Part shown: positions 24,431-31,107 of the stretch, piece by piece
Numbering within the stretch: the first letter of the stretch is position 1
How the letters are laid out: every line of letters begins with the position of its first letter
From: CAADGU01 sp964581605
GTDB taxonomy: Bacteria; Chloroflexota; Anaerolineae; Promineifilales; Promineifilaceae
Assembly: GCA_964581605.1 (NCBI GenBank)
Contig: CAZOPF010000038.1
Span: 1 to 49,120 of the forward strand
Direction: 5' to 3'
Length of the DNA stretch: 49,120 nucleotides
The notes under the pieces: model-generated
Told to the model about the DNA's origin: nothing
What the model saw: only the letters and a program-made list of their open reading frames with translations
Database searches by the model: none
Program-made: the position numbers and the translations under genes

Positions 24431-24471
24431 ATGATTTTGCAAATCGTCCAGAGAACGATTTGCAAAATCGT
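24431..24471. repeat. ATTTTGCAAATCGT hairpin (family H)
   Basis: Arms 24434-24447 and 24455-24468 are perfectly complementary (14 bases; about 17 with flanking pairs), around the loop CCAGAGA. The sequence is closely related to the sdhC-sdhD palindrome at 12854. Confidence 0.75.
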
Positions 24472-24562
24472 TCCATAATTTGTAAAGGACAACTTCCGCT
24501 TTATGAACCATGCCAAATTTCAAGTTTATACACGGCAGGGCCACAAACTTGCTTTTCATCTG

Positions 24563-24603
24563 GTGGCAAGTTACTCTGGCAAAAGTCACCTGCAACTTGC
24601 CAC
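24563..24603. repeat. GTGGCAAGTT inverted repeat (family E)
   Basis: GTGGCAAGTT (24563-24572) and AACTTGCCAC (24594-24603) pair exactly, and more CACCTGCAACTTGC units lie between and beyond. Related units occur inside the glycosyltransferase gene (25049-25095) and at 31045-31100. Confidence 0.65.
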
Positions 24604-24849
24604 TTGCAACCAAAAGGAAAGATACCAGATTATGCCCTTTGCCAGTATAACTTTACGGCATGGCGGCAATAGTTCCAAATTGAGTTGCAGCCAGACATCC
24701 GATTTTATTGAGAGAGCGGATATCTGACACAAACGGGTGGAAATACCATTTCCACAAGGGGATTGCCGATTGCATTAAGAATTGCAGGGCTGTTGAATCT
24801 GATTTTGTTAAAATGAGGGCTTTCCAATTCCTGGTGGTTATTGGTGATT

Positions 24850-25044
24850 ATGACAAAACGACAATTAGGACTTTTATTTATCGGGGTGGGGGTGGCGGCC
24901 GTCTTTGCTCTCTTTGCCCTCGATTTCCTACGCGCCGGGCAGTATCAGGGCATTGGCCCGGCTCAGAAACAGGCGATGGTGGTTGCTGGGCTGGCGGTGT
25001 TGGTGGGGCTGACGCTCTTGCCATTGGGAGACCGGCCGGCATGA
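24850..25044 (+). CDS. Small two-helix membrane protein
   Basis: A 64-residue protein (MTKRQLGLLFIGVGVAAVF...) with two transmembrane segments, about 6-26 and 42-60, separated by a short polar loop with GQYQGIGPAQKQ. Its TGA stop overlaps the ATG of the next gene (ATGA), which indicates translational coupling. I do not recognise a family. A partner or accessory of the glycosyltransferase is a reasonable inference from the overlap. An upstream TTG at 24841 would add three residues. Confidence 0.7.
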   Translation: MTKRQLGLLFIGVGVAAVFALFALDFLRAGQYQGIGPAQKQAMVVAGLAVLVGLTLLPLGDRPA

Positions 25045-26780
25045 GTGAGCAGGTGCAGGTGGCAGGTGGCAAGTGGCCGGTGGCCGGTGGCCGGTTAGAA
25101 AAGGTGATCACGGCCGTTGCCTGGCTGTTGATCGGGCTGGCGTTGGCCGCATTTGTAGGCTATCTGGTGGTGTACACCATTTATGCGGTGGAGCTTTTCC
25201 GTTTTCCATTTGATTATGACCAGGGCGAAGGGTTTGAATTGATGGATACGGTGTTGTTTAGCCAGGGGGAGTGGCCGTACCGGGATAATGACCAATACCC
25301 GTTTTACTCCTCCAACTATCCGCCACTTTTCCATGTTGTGGTAGCCCCGTTGGTGCTGATTTTTGGGCCACAGTATTGGACGGGGCGGCTGGTTTCATTT
25401 GTGGGCACGCTGGTCACGGCCGCAGCCATTGGCTATGGCGTGCAGCGGCACATCCGGCGTTGGTGGTTGGCCGCGCTCGTGGGGCTGGCGTTTCTGGCCT
25501 CCAACTATGTCTACCATGTGGGGGCGTTGTTCCGGCAGCATATGTTTATGGTGATGTTGGAGACGCTGGCCGTCGTGTGGCTGACTATCACCATTGACAA
25601 GGAGGAGCAGGACGGCCGACCCTACCCCAAACGGCTGCTCATCGTCATGCTGCTGCTGTTGGCGGCCGGATACACCAAACAACTGGCCTATGCCACCGTC
25701 ATCGCTGTGTTTATCTTCCTGTTTATTCGTAACCCCAAGCGGGCTATTTTGTGGGCCGTGCCGTTTGCGGCCGTCACAGGCATCATCTTTTTATGGATCA
25801 ATTGGGCGACGGATGGTTACTGGTTTTTGAATACCATCACCGCCAATTTGAACCCGTTTGTGCCGGGGCAGGCGCAGGGCTTATACCGGCAGTGGTTCAA
25901 TTTGCACACATTATTGGTGGTCGCGGCCGTGTGTTATGCCATTTACCAGCTTTATTTTGAACGGCTTTCGGCCTATTCCATCTGGTTTGTGGTGGCGGCC
26001 GTGAACAGCGTGACGGCCGGCAAATGGGGGGCGGGGGAATCTTATTTTGCCACGGCCATCGCTGCCAGTTGTATACTCACCGGGTTGGCTTACGGCCGTT
26101 TGCTGAACTATCTGCAAAAGGATCAAACCGCAGAGAGCGCGGAGAGCGCAGAGGTTAATCCAGAAAAATCCGCGTCCATCCGCATCCATCCGCGTTCCAT
26201 TTCCTCTTTTCCATTTGGCCGCTGGCTCTATCCCCTGGCACTTTTGATTATTCCCCTCCTGTTTTTGTGGCAGGCAAACCGGCTGTTTCATATGCCCACG
26301 CACACGCCCACGCTCACGGCCGTCGCCCGCGCCCTGGGCAAACCCACCGCAGTACACATTGCCCCCCAAACCTCCTGTTCTGCACCCCGCCCGCCAGAAA
26401 TAATTCCGTATGTAGATGCGGCAGGGGTTTCTTTGCTGGGACGGCCGCCCAATGCCGCCGATACGGCCGCCGGTAAAGCCATCGCCGCCGCTATAGCCCA
26501 GGGGGGAACGGCCGCTTTTGCCGAAGATGCCGGGTTCAACTTTTACATTGGCCGGGACGTGATCACCAATCCCACACAACTGCTGAACCTGTATAATAAC
26601 AACCAGGTTGATCTGACCGAAATGCTAGCCATGCTAGACGCACAGACATTTGATACAGTCGTATTAAGAGCGCAGTTTTACCCACCGCCCGTTTTGGATA
26701 TGATCGGGCAGCGGTATGAAACCCAAGAGTTGATTCAGATGAATGGTTTTGTTTATTGCATTATGCGGCCACGGCAATGA
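25041..26780 (+). CDS. GT39/PMT-like polytopic membrane glycosyltransferase
   Basis: A 579-residue integral membrane protein with about nine to eleven transmembrane helices. The first loop has FPFDYDQGEGFELMDTV and SSNYPPLFHVVVAPL. An acidic pair followed by a conserved Tyr-Pro-Pro is typical of GT39/ArnT-like enzymes, which transfer sugars from polyprenyl-phosphate donors on the outer face. A soluble C-terminal part follows helix ten. The ATG at 25041 is supported by the ATGA overlap. Codons near the start (VQVAGGKWPVAGGR) come from a family E repeat, and about residues 362-386 (TAESAESAEVNPEKS..., then SIRIHPRSI) come from an intergenic-type repeat. The donor and acceptor are unknown. Confidence 0.78.
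   Translation: MSEQVQVAGGKWPVAGGRLEKVITAVAWLLIGLALAAFVGYLVVYTIYAVELFRFPFDYDQGEGFELMDTVLFSQGEWPYRDNDQYPFYSSNYPPLFHVVVAPLVLIFGPQYWTGRLVSFVGTLVTAAAIGYGVQRHIRRWWLAALVGLAFLASNYVYHVGALFRQHMFMVMLETLAVVWLTITIDKEEQDGRPYPKRLLIVMLLLLAAGYTKQLAYATVIAVFIFLFIRNPKRAILWAVPFAAVTGIIFLWINWATDGYWFLNTITANLNPFVPGQAQGLYRQWFNLHTLLVVAAVCYAIYQLYFERLSAYSIWFVVAAVNSVTAGKWGAGESYFATAIAASCILTGLAYGRLLNYLQKDQTAESAESAEVNPEKSASIRIHPRSISSFPFGRWLYPLALLIIPLLFLWQANRLFHMPTHTPTLTAVARALGKPTAVHIAPQTSCSAPRPPEIIPYVDAAGVSLLGRPPNAADTAAGKAIAAAIAQGGTAAFAEDAGFNFYIGRDVITNPTQLLNLYNNNQVDLTEMLAMLDAQTFDTVVLRAQFYPPPVLDMIGQRYETQELIQMNGFVYCIMRPRQ
25049..25095 (+). repeat. Family E repeat inside the glycosyltransferase start
   Basis: The units CAGGTGGCAGGTGGCAAG and GGCCGGTGGCCGGTGGCC are translated in frame as the cytoplasmic N-terminus before the first helix. 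Confidence 0.65.
26126..26197 (+). repeat. CGCAGAG and ATCCGC repeats inside the glycosyltransferase gene (family J)
   Basis: AACCGCAGAG-AGCGCGGAG-AGCGCAGAGG is followed by ATCCGCGTCC-ATCCGC-ATCC-ATCCGCG. Repeats of this wording are common between genes in many bacteria; here they add about 25 in-frame residues in a loop between two helices. Confidence 0.7.
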
Positions 26781-26866
26781 TCCGCGAAGGACGCGCAGGT
26801 ACACGCAGACGTATGGGCGCGAAAGGTTTCTTACCGATGGCCGATGATGGATAACCGATTACGGAT
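26779..26866 (+). repeat. GATCCGCGAAGGACGCG repeat and CCGATGG repeat before the zinc-ribbon gene
   Basis: GATCCGCGAAGGACGCG plus CAGG (26779-26799) matches 33925-33945 at 20 of 21 bases. A second array of CCGATGG, CCGATGATGG and ACCGATTACGG units runs from 26833 to 26866 and ends at the start codon of the next gene, in the place of its ribosome site. Confidence 0.65.
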
Positions 26867-27394
26867 ATGTTGACTGAAGTAGCTTGCCCCAACTGTTTGG
26901 CGCCCATTGATATTCGGCAGCACGGCCGTCACATTACCTGTGCTGCCTGCCGCAGCGAATTTCTGCTGGAAGGGCACATTTGCCCCAGTTGCCACGCCTA
27001 TCATCGCCAGGAGCAACCTTTTTGCGGCGACTGTGGCACAGCCCTTTCGCGCATTTGTGATAAATGCCACACGTCCAATTGGGCCGGGGATGAGTATTGT
27101 AAACAGTGCGGCACGGCGATGGACATTTTGCAATTGCTGAAAAAGAGCTATGCCCAGACAACAGCCGACCGGCTGCAAGAGCAGATGGCCTGGTCAAAAG
27201 AGATCAAGGCGCAGGAAGAAGCAGATTCGCAACGACGCATGGCGCGGATGATGGCAGAAGAACAGGCACGGCTGCAAGAGTTAGCCCGCCGCCGGGCAGC
27301 CCAAAAGCAAAAAGATCAGCAGTTATTCTTGTTGCTGGCGCTCTTTGTTTTGATTCTCATTGCTGTTGCTGTGGTGGCGACATTTTTGTTTTGA
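26867..27394 (+). CDS. Membrane-anchored triple zinc-ribbon protein
   Basis: A 175-residue protein with three zinc-ribbon motifs: CPNC...CAAC (residues about 7-29), CPSC...CGDC (about 39-56) and CDKC...CKQC (about 64-82). A charged coiled coil follows at about 95-148 (EEQARLQELARRRAAQKQKD). One C-terminal transmembrane helix (LFLLLALFVLILIAVAVVATF) completes it. The topology implies a cytoplasmic domain tethered to the membrane. The function is unknown. It lies three bases before scpA and is probably cotranscribed. No clear Shine-Dalgarno is present because the upstream repeat occupies that place. Confidence 0.8.
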   Translation: MLTEVACPNCLAPIDIRQHGRHITCAACRSEFLLEGHICPSCHAYHRQEQPFCGDCGTALSRICDKCHTSNWAGDEYCKQCGTAMDILQLLKKSYAQTTADRLQEQMAWSKEIKAQEEADSQRRMARMMAEEQARLQELARRRAAQKQKDQQLFLLLALFVLILIAVAVVATFLF

Positions 27395-27397
27395 TAT

Positions 27398-28123
27398 ATG
27401 CCGAACCCATATCAGATTGCTCTGCCCGTTTTTACCGGCCCATTGGATTTGCTGCTGCATCTAATCGAGCGGCAAGAATTGGACATTACGGCCGTCTCCC
27501 TCGTCCAGATCACCGCCCAATATCTGGCGCAAATTGAACAGATGAAAGAAAACCGGATGGAGCAGTTGATAGATTTTCTGGCGGTGGCCGCCCGGTTGGT
27601 ATTGATCAAAAGTCGTGCGCTGCTGCCCCAATCGCCGGTCATGAGTGAGGAGGAAGAAGAAGAAGACCCGGCCGCAGCGTTGGTACGCCAGCTAAAAATA
27701 TATAAACAATTCAAGGATGCGGCTCGCTGGCTGCAAAATCGGGAAGAGCAGGGATGGCGTACTTTCCTGCGGGTTGCGCCACCGCCCAGGCTGGAAAGTC
27801 GGTTGGATTTAAGTGGGGTGACGGTGGAGAGTTTGCTCACGGCCGTGCGCGATGTCCTGGCTCGCGTGGAAAACCGCGAAGAAAGCGTAGCCCTGGTGCA
27901 GCCCCGCCGCATCACCATTGAAGGGCAAATGGCCCGGCTACGGTTCCGTGCCCGCCAGGGGGAGTCGTTTCAATTTCGGGATTTATTGTCTGTCGAAAGT
28001 AACCGGATAGAACTTTCTGTCACACTACTGGCTGTGCTGGAATTGATCAAACGACAGGAAATAGAAGTTTTCCAGCCAGAACCATTTGGCCCTATAGAGA
28101 TTCAGGGCAAAGTGGCAGCGTAA
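27398..28123 (+). CDS. scpA: Segregation and condensation protein A
   Basis: The kleisin subunit of the SMC-ScpAB complex that compacts and separates chromosomes. The 241-residue length is typical. The N-terminal SMC-binding region is FTGPLDLLLHLIERQELDI (residues about 9-28), followed by ARLVLIKSRALLPQ, an acidic EEEEEDPAAALV segment, and a C-terminal winged helix (SVTLLAVLELIKRQEIEVFQ). The usual partner scpB is not next to it. Its 3' end overlaps the convergent histidine kinase gene by 32 bases. Confidence 0.94.
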   Translation: MPNPYQIALPVFTGPLDLLLHLIERQELDITAVSLVQITAQYLAQIEQMKENRMEQLIDFLAVAARLVLIKSRALLPQSPVMSEEEEEEDPAAALVRQLKIYKQFKDAARWLQNREEQGWRTFLRVAPPPRLESRLDLSGVTVESLLTAVRDVLARVENREESVALVQPRRITIEGQMARLRFRARQGESFQFRDLLSVESNRIELSVTLLAVLELIKRQEIEVFQPEPFGPIEIQGKVAA

Positions 28124-30221
28124 ATTGAATCGTTGTACCGGCGGGGGAGCTATTGGCCAACCAGATACGGCCGTGATGCGCTTCCACCACCATCCGGCAA
28201 AAATATAGCCCCAACCCACTGCCTCGCTCCTTGTGCATCCCTCTGGAAAACTTTTCAAACAAATGGGATTGCATCTCAACCGGGATGCCCGCCCCCGAAT
28301 CACACACTTGAACTGTTACCCATTGGGGGTTTGCCACAACAGGCTGCACGGTAACACCAACCTGCCCTCCGCGTGGTGTAAACTTCAAGGCGTTTTCCAC
28401 CAGATTTTGCAGCACACGCTCAATCAGGCCACGGTCTGCCATGATTGTGGGTAACTGTTCCGGCATTTGGCAGATCAAATCTATTTCTTTCTCACGGGCC
28501 AGTGGCAGTTGTGCATCCACCACCCAGGCAACCAAAATAGCCAGAGAAACCGGCTGGTGATTTAACACCAGATGCCCACTTTCCAATCGGCTCAATTCTA
28601 ATATGGCCTCAACCAGCCCCAGCAATTTGCGGGTGCTGCCGCTGGCACGCTCTAATGCCAGCAAACGACGTTCTGGCGTAGCATCGGGCAAACGCTCCAT
28701 CATTTGCAATGCTTCCAATGAGATTGAAATGGCCGTTAAAGGCCCCCGTAAATCATGCACCATTGTGTGGGTCAGGTCTTCGCGCATCTTTTCCAGCGCG
28801 TGTTCTTGGGTCACATCACGCAGCACAATCAGGCGACCTAATGGCTGTCCATCGAGTTTTACCGGCAGGTTTCGCCAGTGAATGGAGCGCGGCGGCAATT
28901 CAAATTCACCCTCTGTGGCTGAATCATCACCTGCCGTAATACGATTGGTTTCGGCAACAAGTATTTCCGCGGCCTGCGGTGCCTGTGTTTGCAATTGGGC
29001 GATGACATGCTGGATCGTCTGCCCAATCCAACATTCGGGTGCATGATCAAGTTGCAGCAAGGCATAACCGGGCGGGTTGATAAGAAGAATACGGCCGTCT
29101 GTTCCCACCAGGAGAATGCCATCATTATCAGCAGCAATAAGCGCCTGAAAACGGCCGTGTTCCTCCTGAATCGCTTGAAATAAACGGGCATTTTCCAGGG
29201 CGATGGCCGCATGTTGAGCAATGCCCCGGCAAAGTGCCAATTCACTTTCCAGATAAGTGCGACGGCAGCGGCTGTCCCACACTTCTGCATAGGCAATGGT
29301 ATCACCGCCAATTTGCAGCGGAATCGTTAATGTCGTTTGTGCGCCATATTGCTGCATATGAGCACGTTCGCTATCTGGCAGGTGAGCATCCCCCACATAA
29401 CGAATTGCCAGGTCCCCTTTATCCAGTAAATCCATATCTTGGGGAAAAGCATCTGGCAGGTAATACGTAACACCCAGGTCTGAGGTCATTTCTAATGGAT
29501 CGGCCGTCTGGCTTACATATTCGGCCAGGACGGTGGAGCTTTTCAACTCTCTTTCATAGCTACAAATATAGGCACTGGTAGCACCCACAGCCCGGCACAT
29601 CTGCTCGGCAATCCGCCCCAACACAACGGGCAGTTCCAGAGAAGCGGTAATGGTGGCAGTGGCCTCCTGAAGAGCGGTTTGTGCGGCCAGCCGCCGCTGT
29701 GATTGAGCATAGAGTTCGGCATGATCTAATGCTAAAGCAATAACCTCGGCCATTGATTCGGCCAGGATAACATCGCTCTGGCTGAACGGTTCATCATTTT
29801 CCACACTAAAGATGCCCAACCGGCGCCGGGTGCGTACCATGGGGATAGATAGGGCCGAAAACACTTTTTGGTAGGAAGGGCCTTCGTCCGAATCGCCTAT
29901 GAGATTGTCTACCATTTGGGTGTCGCCGGTGCGGTAGGCACGGCCGTGAATCCCTACGTCCGTGAGCAATGAACCAACAGCCGCTCGCACCACCATCATA
30001 CCGGCCGTATTAGGAGTCAGAATAGCTACAGTCGGCCAGCCGGTTAATTCGGCCACCTTATCAACAGCCAGGTAGGCCACATCTTCCGGTTCTAGCGATT
30101 CGCCAATGGCCCGCAACAGCCGGTATGTAATGATCTGGTGGTTAACTGGGGGTGTCACCAATCGGTCCATCATCAACGGTTCGGCTACGGGTGCCCCCAT
30201 AATAAGGTGTGATCTGCCCAT
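28092..30221 (-). CDS. Sensor histidine kinase with two GAF domains and a PAS-like domain
   Basis: A soluble hybrid-free kinase of 709 residues from the ATG at 30221; a GTG at 30233 is an alternative. GAF-like domains cover about 25-165 and 185-355, and a PAS-like domain (FQALIAADNDGILLVGTDG) about 360-465. The HisKA box is TMVHDLRGPLTAISI. The HATPase domain has the N box LVENALKFTPRGG, G1 DSGAGIP and G2 ERGSGLGLY. No transmembrane segment is visible, so it senses a cytoplasmic signal. No response regulator is adjacent. It converges on scpA with overlapping 3' ends. Confidence 0.93.
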   Translation of the reverse strand: MGRSHLIMGAPVAEPLMMDRLVTPPVNHQIITYRLLRAIGESLEPEDVAYLAVDKVAELTGWPTVAILTPNTAGMMVVRAAVGSLLTDVGIHGRAYRTGDTQMVDNLIGDSDEGPSYQKVFSALSIPMVRTRRRLGIFSVENDEPFSQSDVILAESMAEVIALALDHAELYAQSQRRLAAQTALQEATATITASLELPVVLGRIAEQMCRAVGATSAYICSYERELKSSTVLAEYVSQTADPLEMTSDLGVTYYLPDAFPQDMDLLDKGDLAIRYVGDAHLPDSERAHMQQYGAQTTLTIPLQIGGDTIAYAEVWDSRCRRTYLESELALCRGIAQHAAIALENARLFQAIQEEHGRFQALIAADNDGILLVGTDGRILLINPPGYALLQLDHAPECWIGQTIQHVIAQLQTQAPQAAEILVAETNRITAGDDSATEGEFELPPRSIHWRNLPVKLDGQPLGRLIVLRDVTQEHALEKMREDLTHTMVHDLRGPLTAISISLEALQMMERLPDATPERRLLALERASGSTRKLLGLVEAILELSRLESGHLVLNHQPVSLAILVAWVVDAQLPLAREKEIDLICQMPEQLPTIMADRGLIERVLQNLVENALKFTPRGGQVGVTVQPVVANPQWVTVQVCDSGAGIPVEMQSHLFEKFSRGMHKERGSGLGLYFCRMVVEAHHGRIWLANSSPAGTTIQFTLPLCPESL

Positions 30222-30510
30222 TGCATTCACCACGTTAACACAAGTTGGCTAAACAACGTATGAAAGATGTGCGGGAGAAGTGGGTAATAGGTAGGGGAAA
30301 GCGTCCTTCTGGTACTAAGAGGCCAGAGGAAATTGGGGAATGGGTTGGTGAGTTATGGGTAATGGTTCAGATCACGGCCGTAACAATACAATGCCACCCC
30401 CACAAAAACGGCTATTGCTGCCGGAATTTGGTATCGGCGGCGATTAAGCCGGCCGTGCCTGTTTTCAACACGCTCCCAACAGCCCCACCGCAATAGTCAC
30501 AGTCTACTGC

Positions 30511-30987
30511 TCATAAATCATCAGGATCGGCAATATGAATACGCTCACAAGTATCCAGCAACAGGTTGTAGGTGCTGGCATGGCTGACATAAACAAACCC
30601 GCCGCATGTTTTGCAACTGGCTTGATATTCCAGGTCTGAGCCACTGACCTTTTCCCATTCGGTGAGAAGATGCCCATGTATGCTGGCAGTGGCTTCGGCC
30701 TGGCGCATGTGCAGTTCCAGGTTTTCTTGCATTTCAGCCTGGGCAGCAGCGTAATACCCTTCGGAGGCTTCAATCACGGCACGCACGGCCGCTGCCTGCA
30801 CCAGACGGTCCGGCACCGTGTCTGGCAGATCTTCTACTTTGTGCAATAAGTGGTTGAGGGCTACCGCAATCTCAAGGCGGGTGGCTTTATCATAACGGGC
30901 AATAAGCGAGCCATCCTCTAGCAGGCCAATCAGGTATTTCACGGCCGTTTTCAACTGTGCCAATTCAATTTCTGCTGGTTTGCTCAT
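30511..30987 (-). CDS. Conserved-looking hypothetical protein with a C-terminal zinc-like motif
   Basis: 158 residues, mostly helical and soluble, and I do not recognise a family. The N-terminal part is helical with LKTAVKYLIGLLEDGSLI. The C-terminal part has a CKTCGG pair followed by one further Cys (LLLDTCERI) and acidic residues, suggestive of a small metal-binding or redox ribbon lacking a fourth Cys. It lies downstream of polA on the same strand, separated by a 56-base palindrome. It has a clear ATG but only a weak ribosome site. Confidence 0.6.
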   Translation of the reverse strand: MSKPAEIELAQLKTAVKYLIGLLEDGSLIARYDKATRLEIAVALNHLLHKVEDLPDTVPDRLVQAAAVRAVIEASEGYYAAAQAEMQENLELHMRQAEATASIHGHLLTEWEKVSGSDLEYQASCKTCGGFVYVSHASTYNLLLDTCERIHIADPDDL

Positions 30988-31044
30988 GGTTTACCTCTCA
31001 TCTCGTTACATTTGTTGTCTATCATGCGATATTTTGCCGTTGGG

Positions 31045-31100
31045 GGCAAGTTGCAAATGGCAGGTGGCAGGTACCTGCCACCTGCAACCTGCTACTTGCC
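31045..31100. repeat. 56-base GGCAGGTGGCAGGT palindrome (family E)
   Basis: The halves 31045-31072 and 31073-31100 are inverted copies meeting at GGTACC. The inner 13 bases on each side match perfectly and outer positions show a few mismatches. It is downstream of polA (stop at 31108) and could act as its terminator. Confidence 0.75.
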
Positions 31101-31107
31101 AACCCAC

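Larger units (their letters stand above)
24360..24849. other. Repeat-rich noncoding gap
   Basis: No gene is supported over 490 bases. Notable parts are the hairpin at 24431-24471, the GTGGCAAGTT inverted repeat at 24563-24603, a small hairpin GTGGAAAT/ATTTCCAC (24737-24755), and a weak -10-like TAAAAT near 24808. The reading frames present are built from these repeats. Confidence 0.6.

Noticed and set aside
24708..25040. Upstream extension of the glycosyltransferase by 111 codons
   Set aside because: It is Gly/Cys/Arg-rich, out of style with the family, and covers the small two-helix gene in another frame; the ATGA overlap supports the start at 25041.
30234..30510. Gene in the gap between the histidine kinase and the hypothetical protein
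   Set aside because: Short frames only, with no ribosome site, motif or plausible composition.
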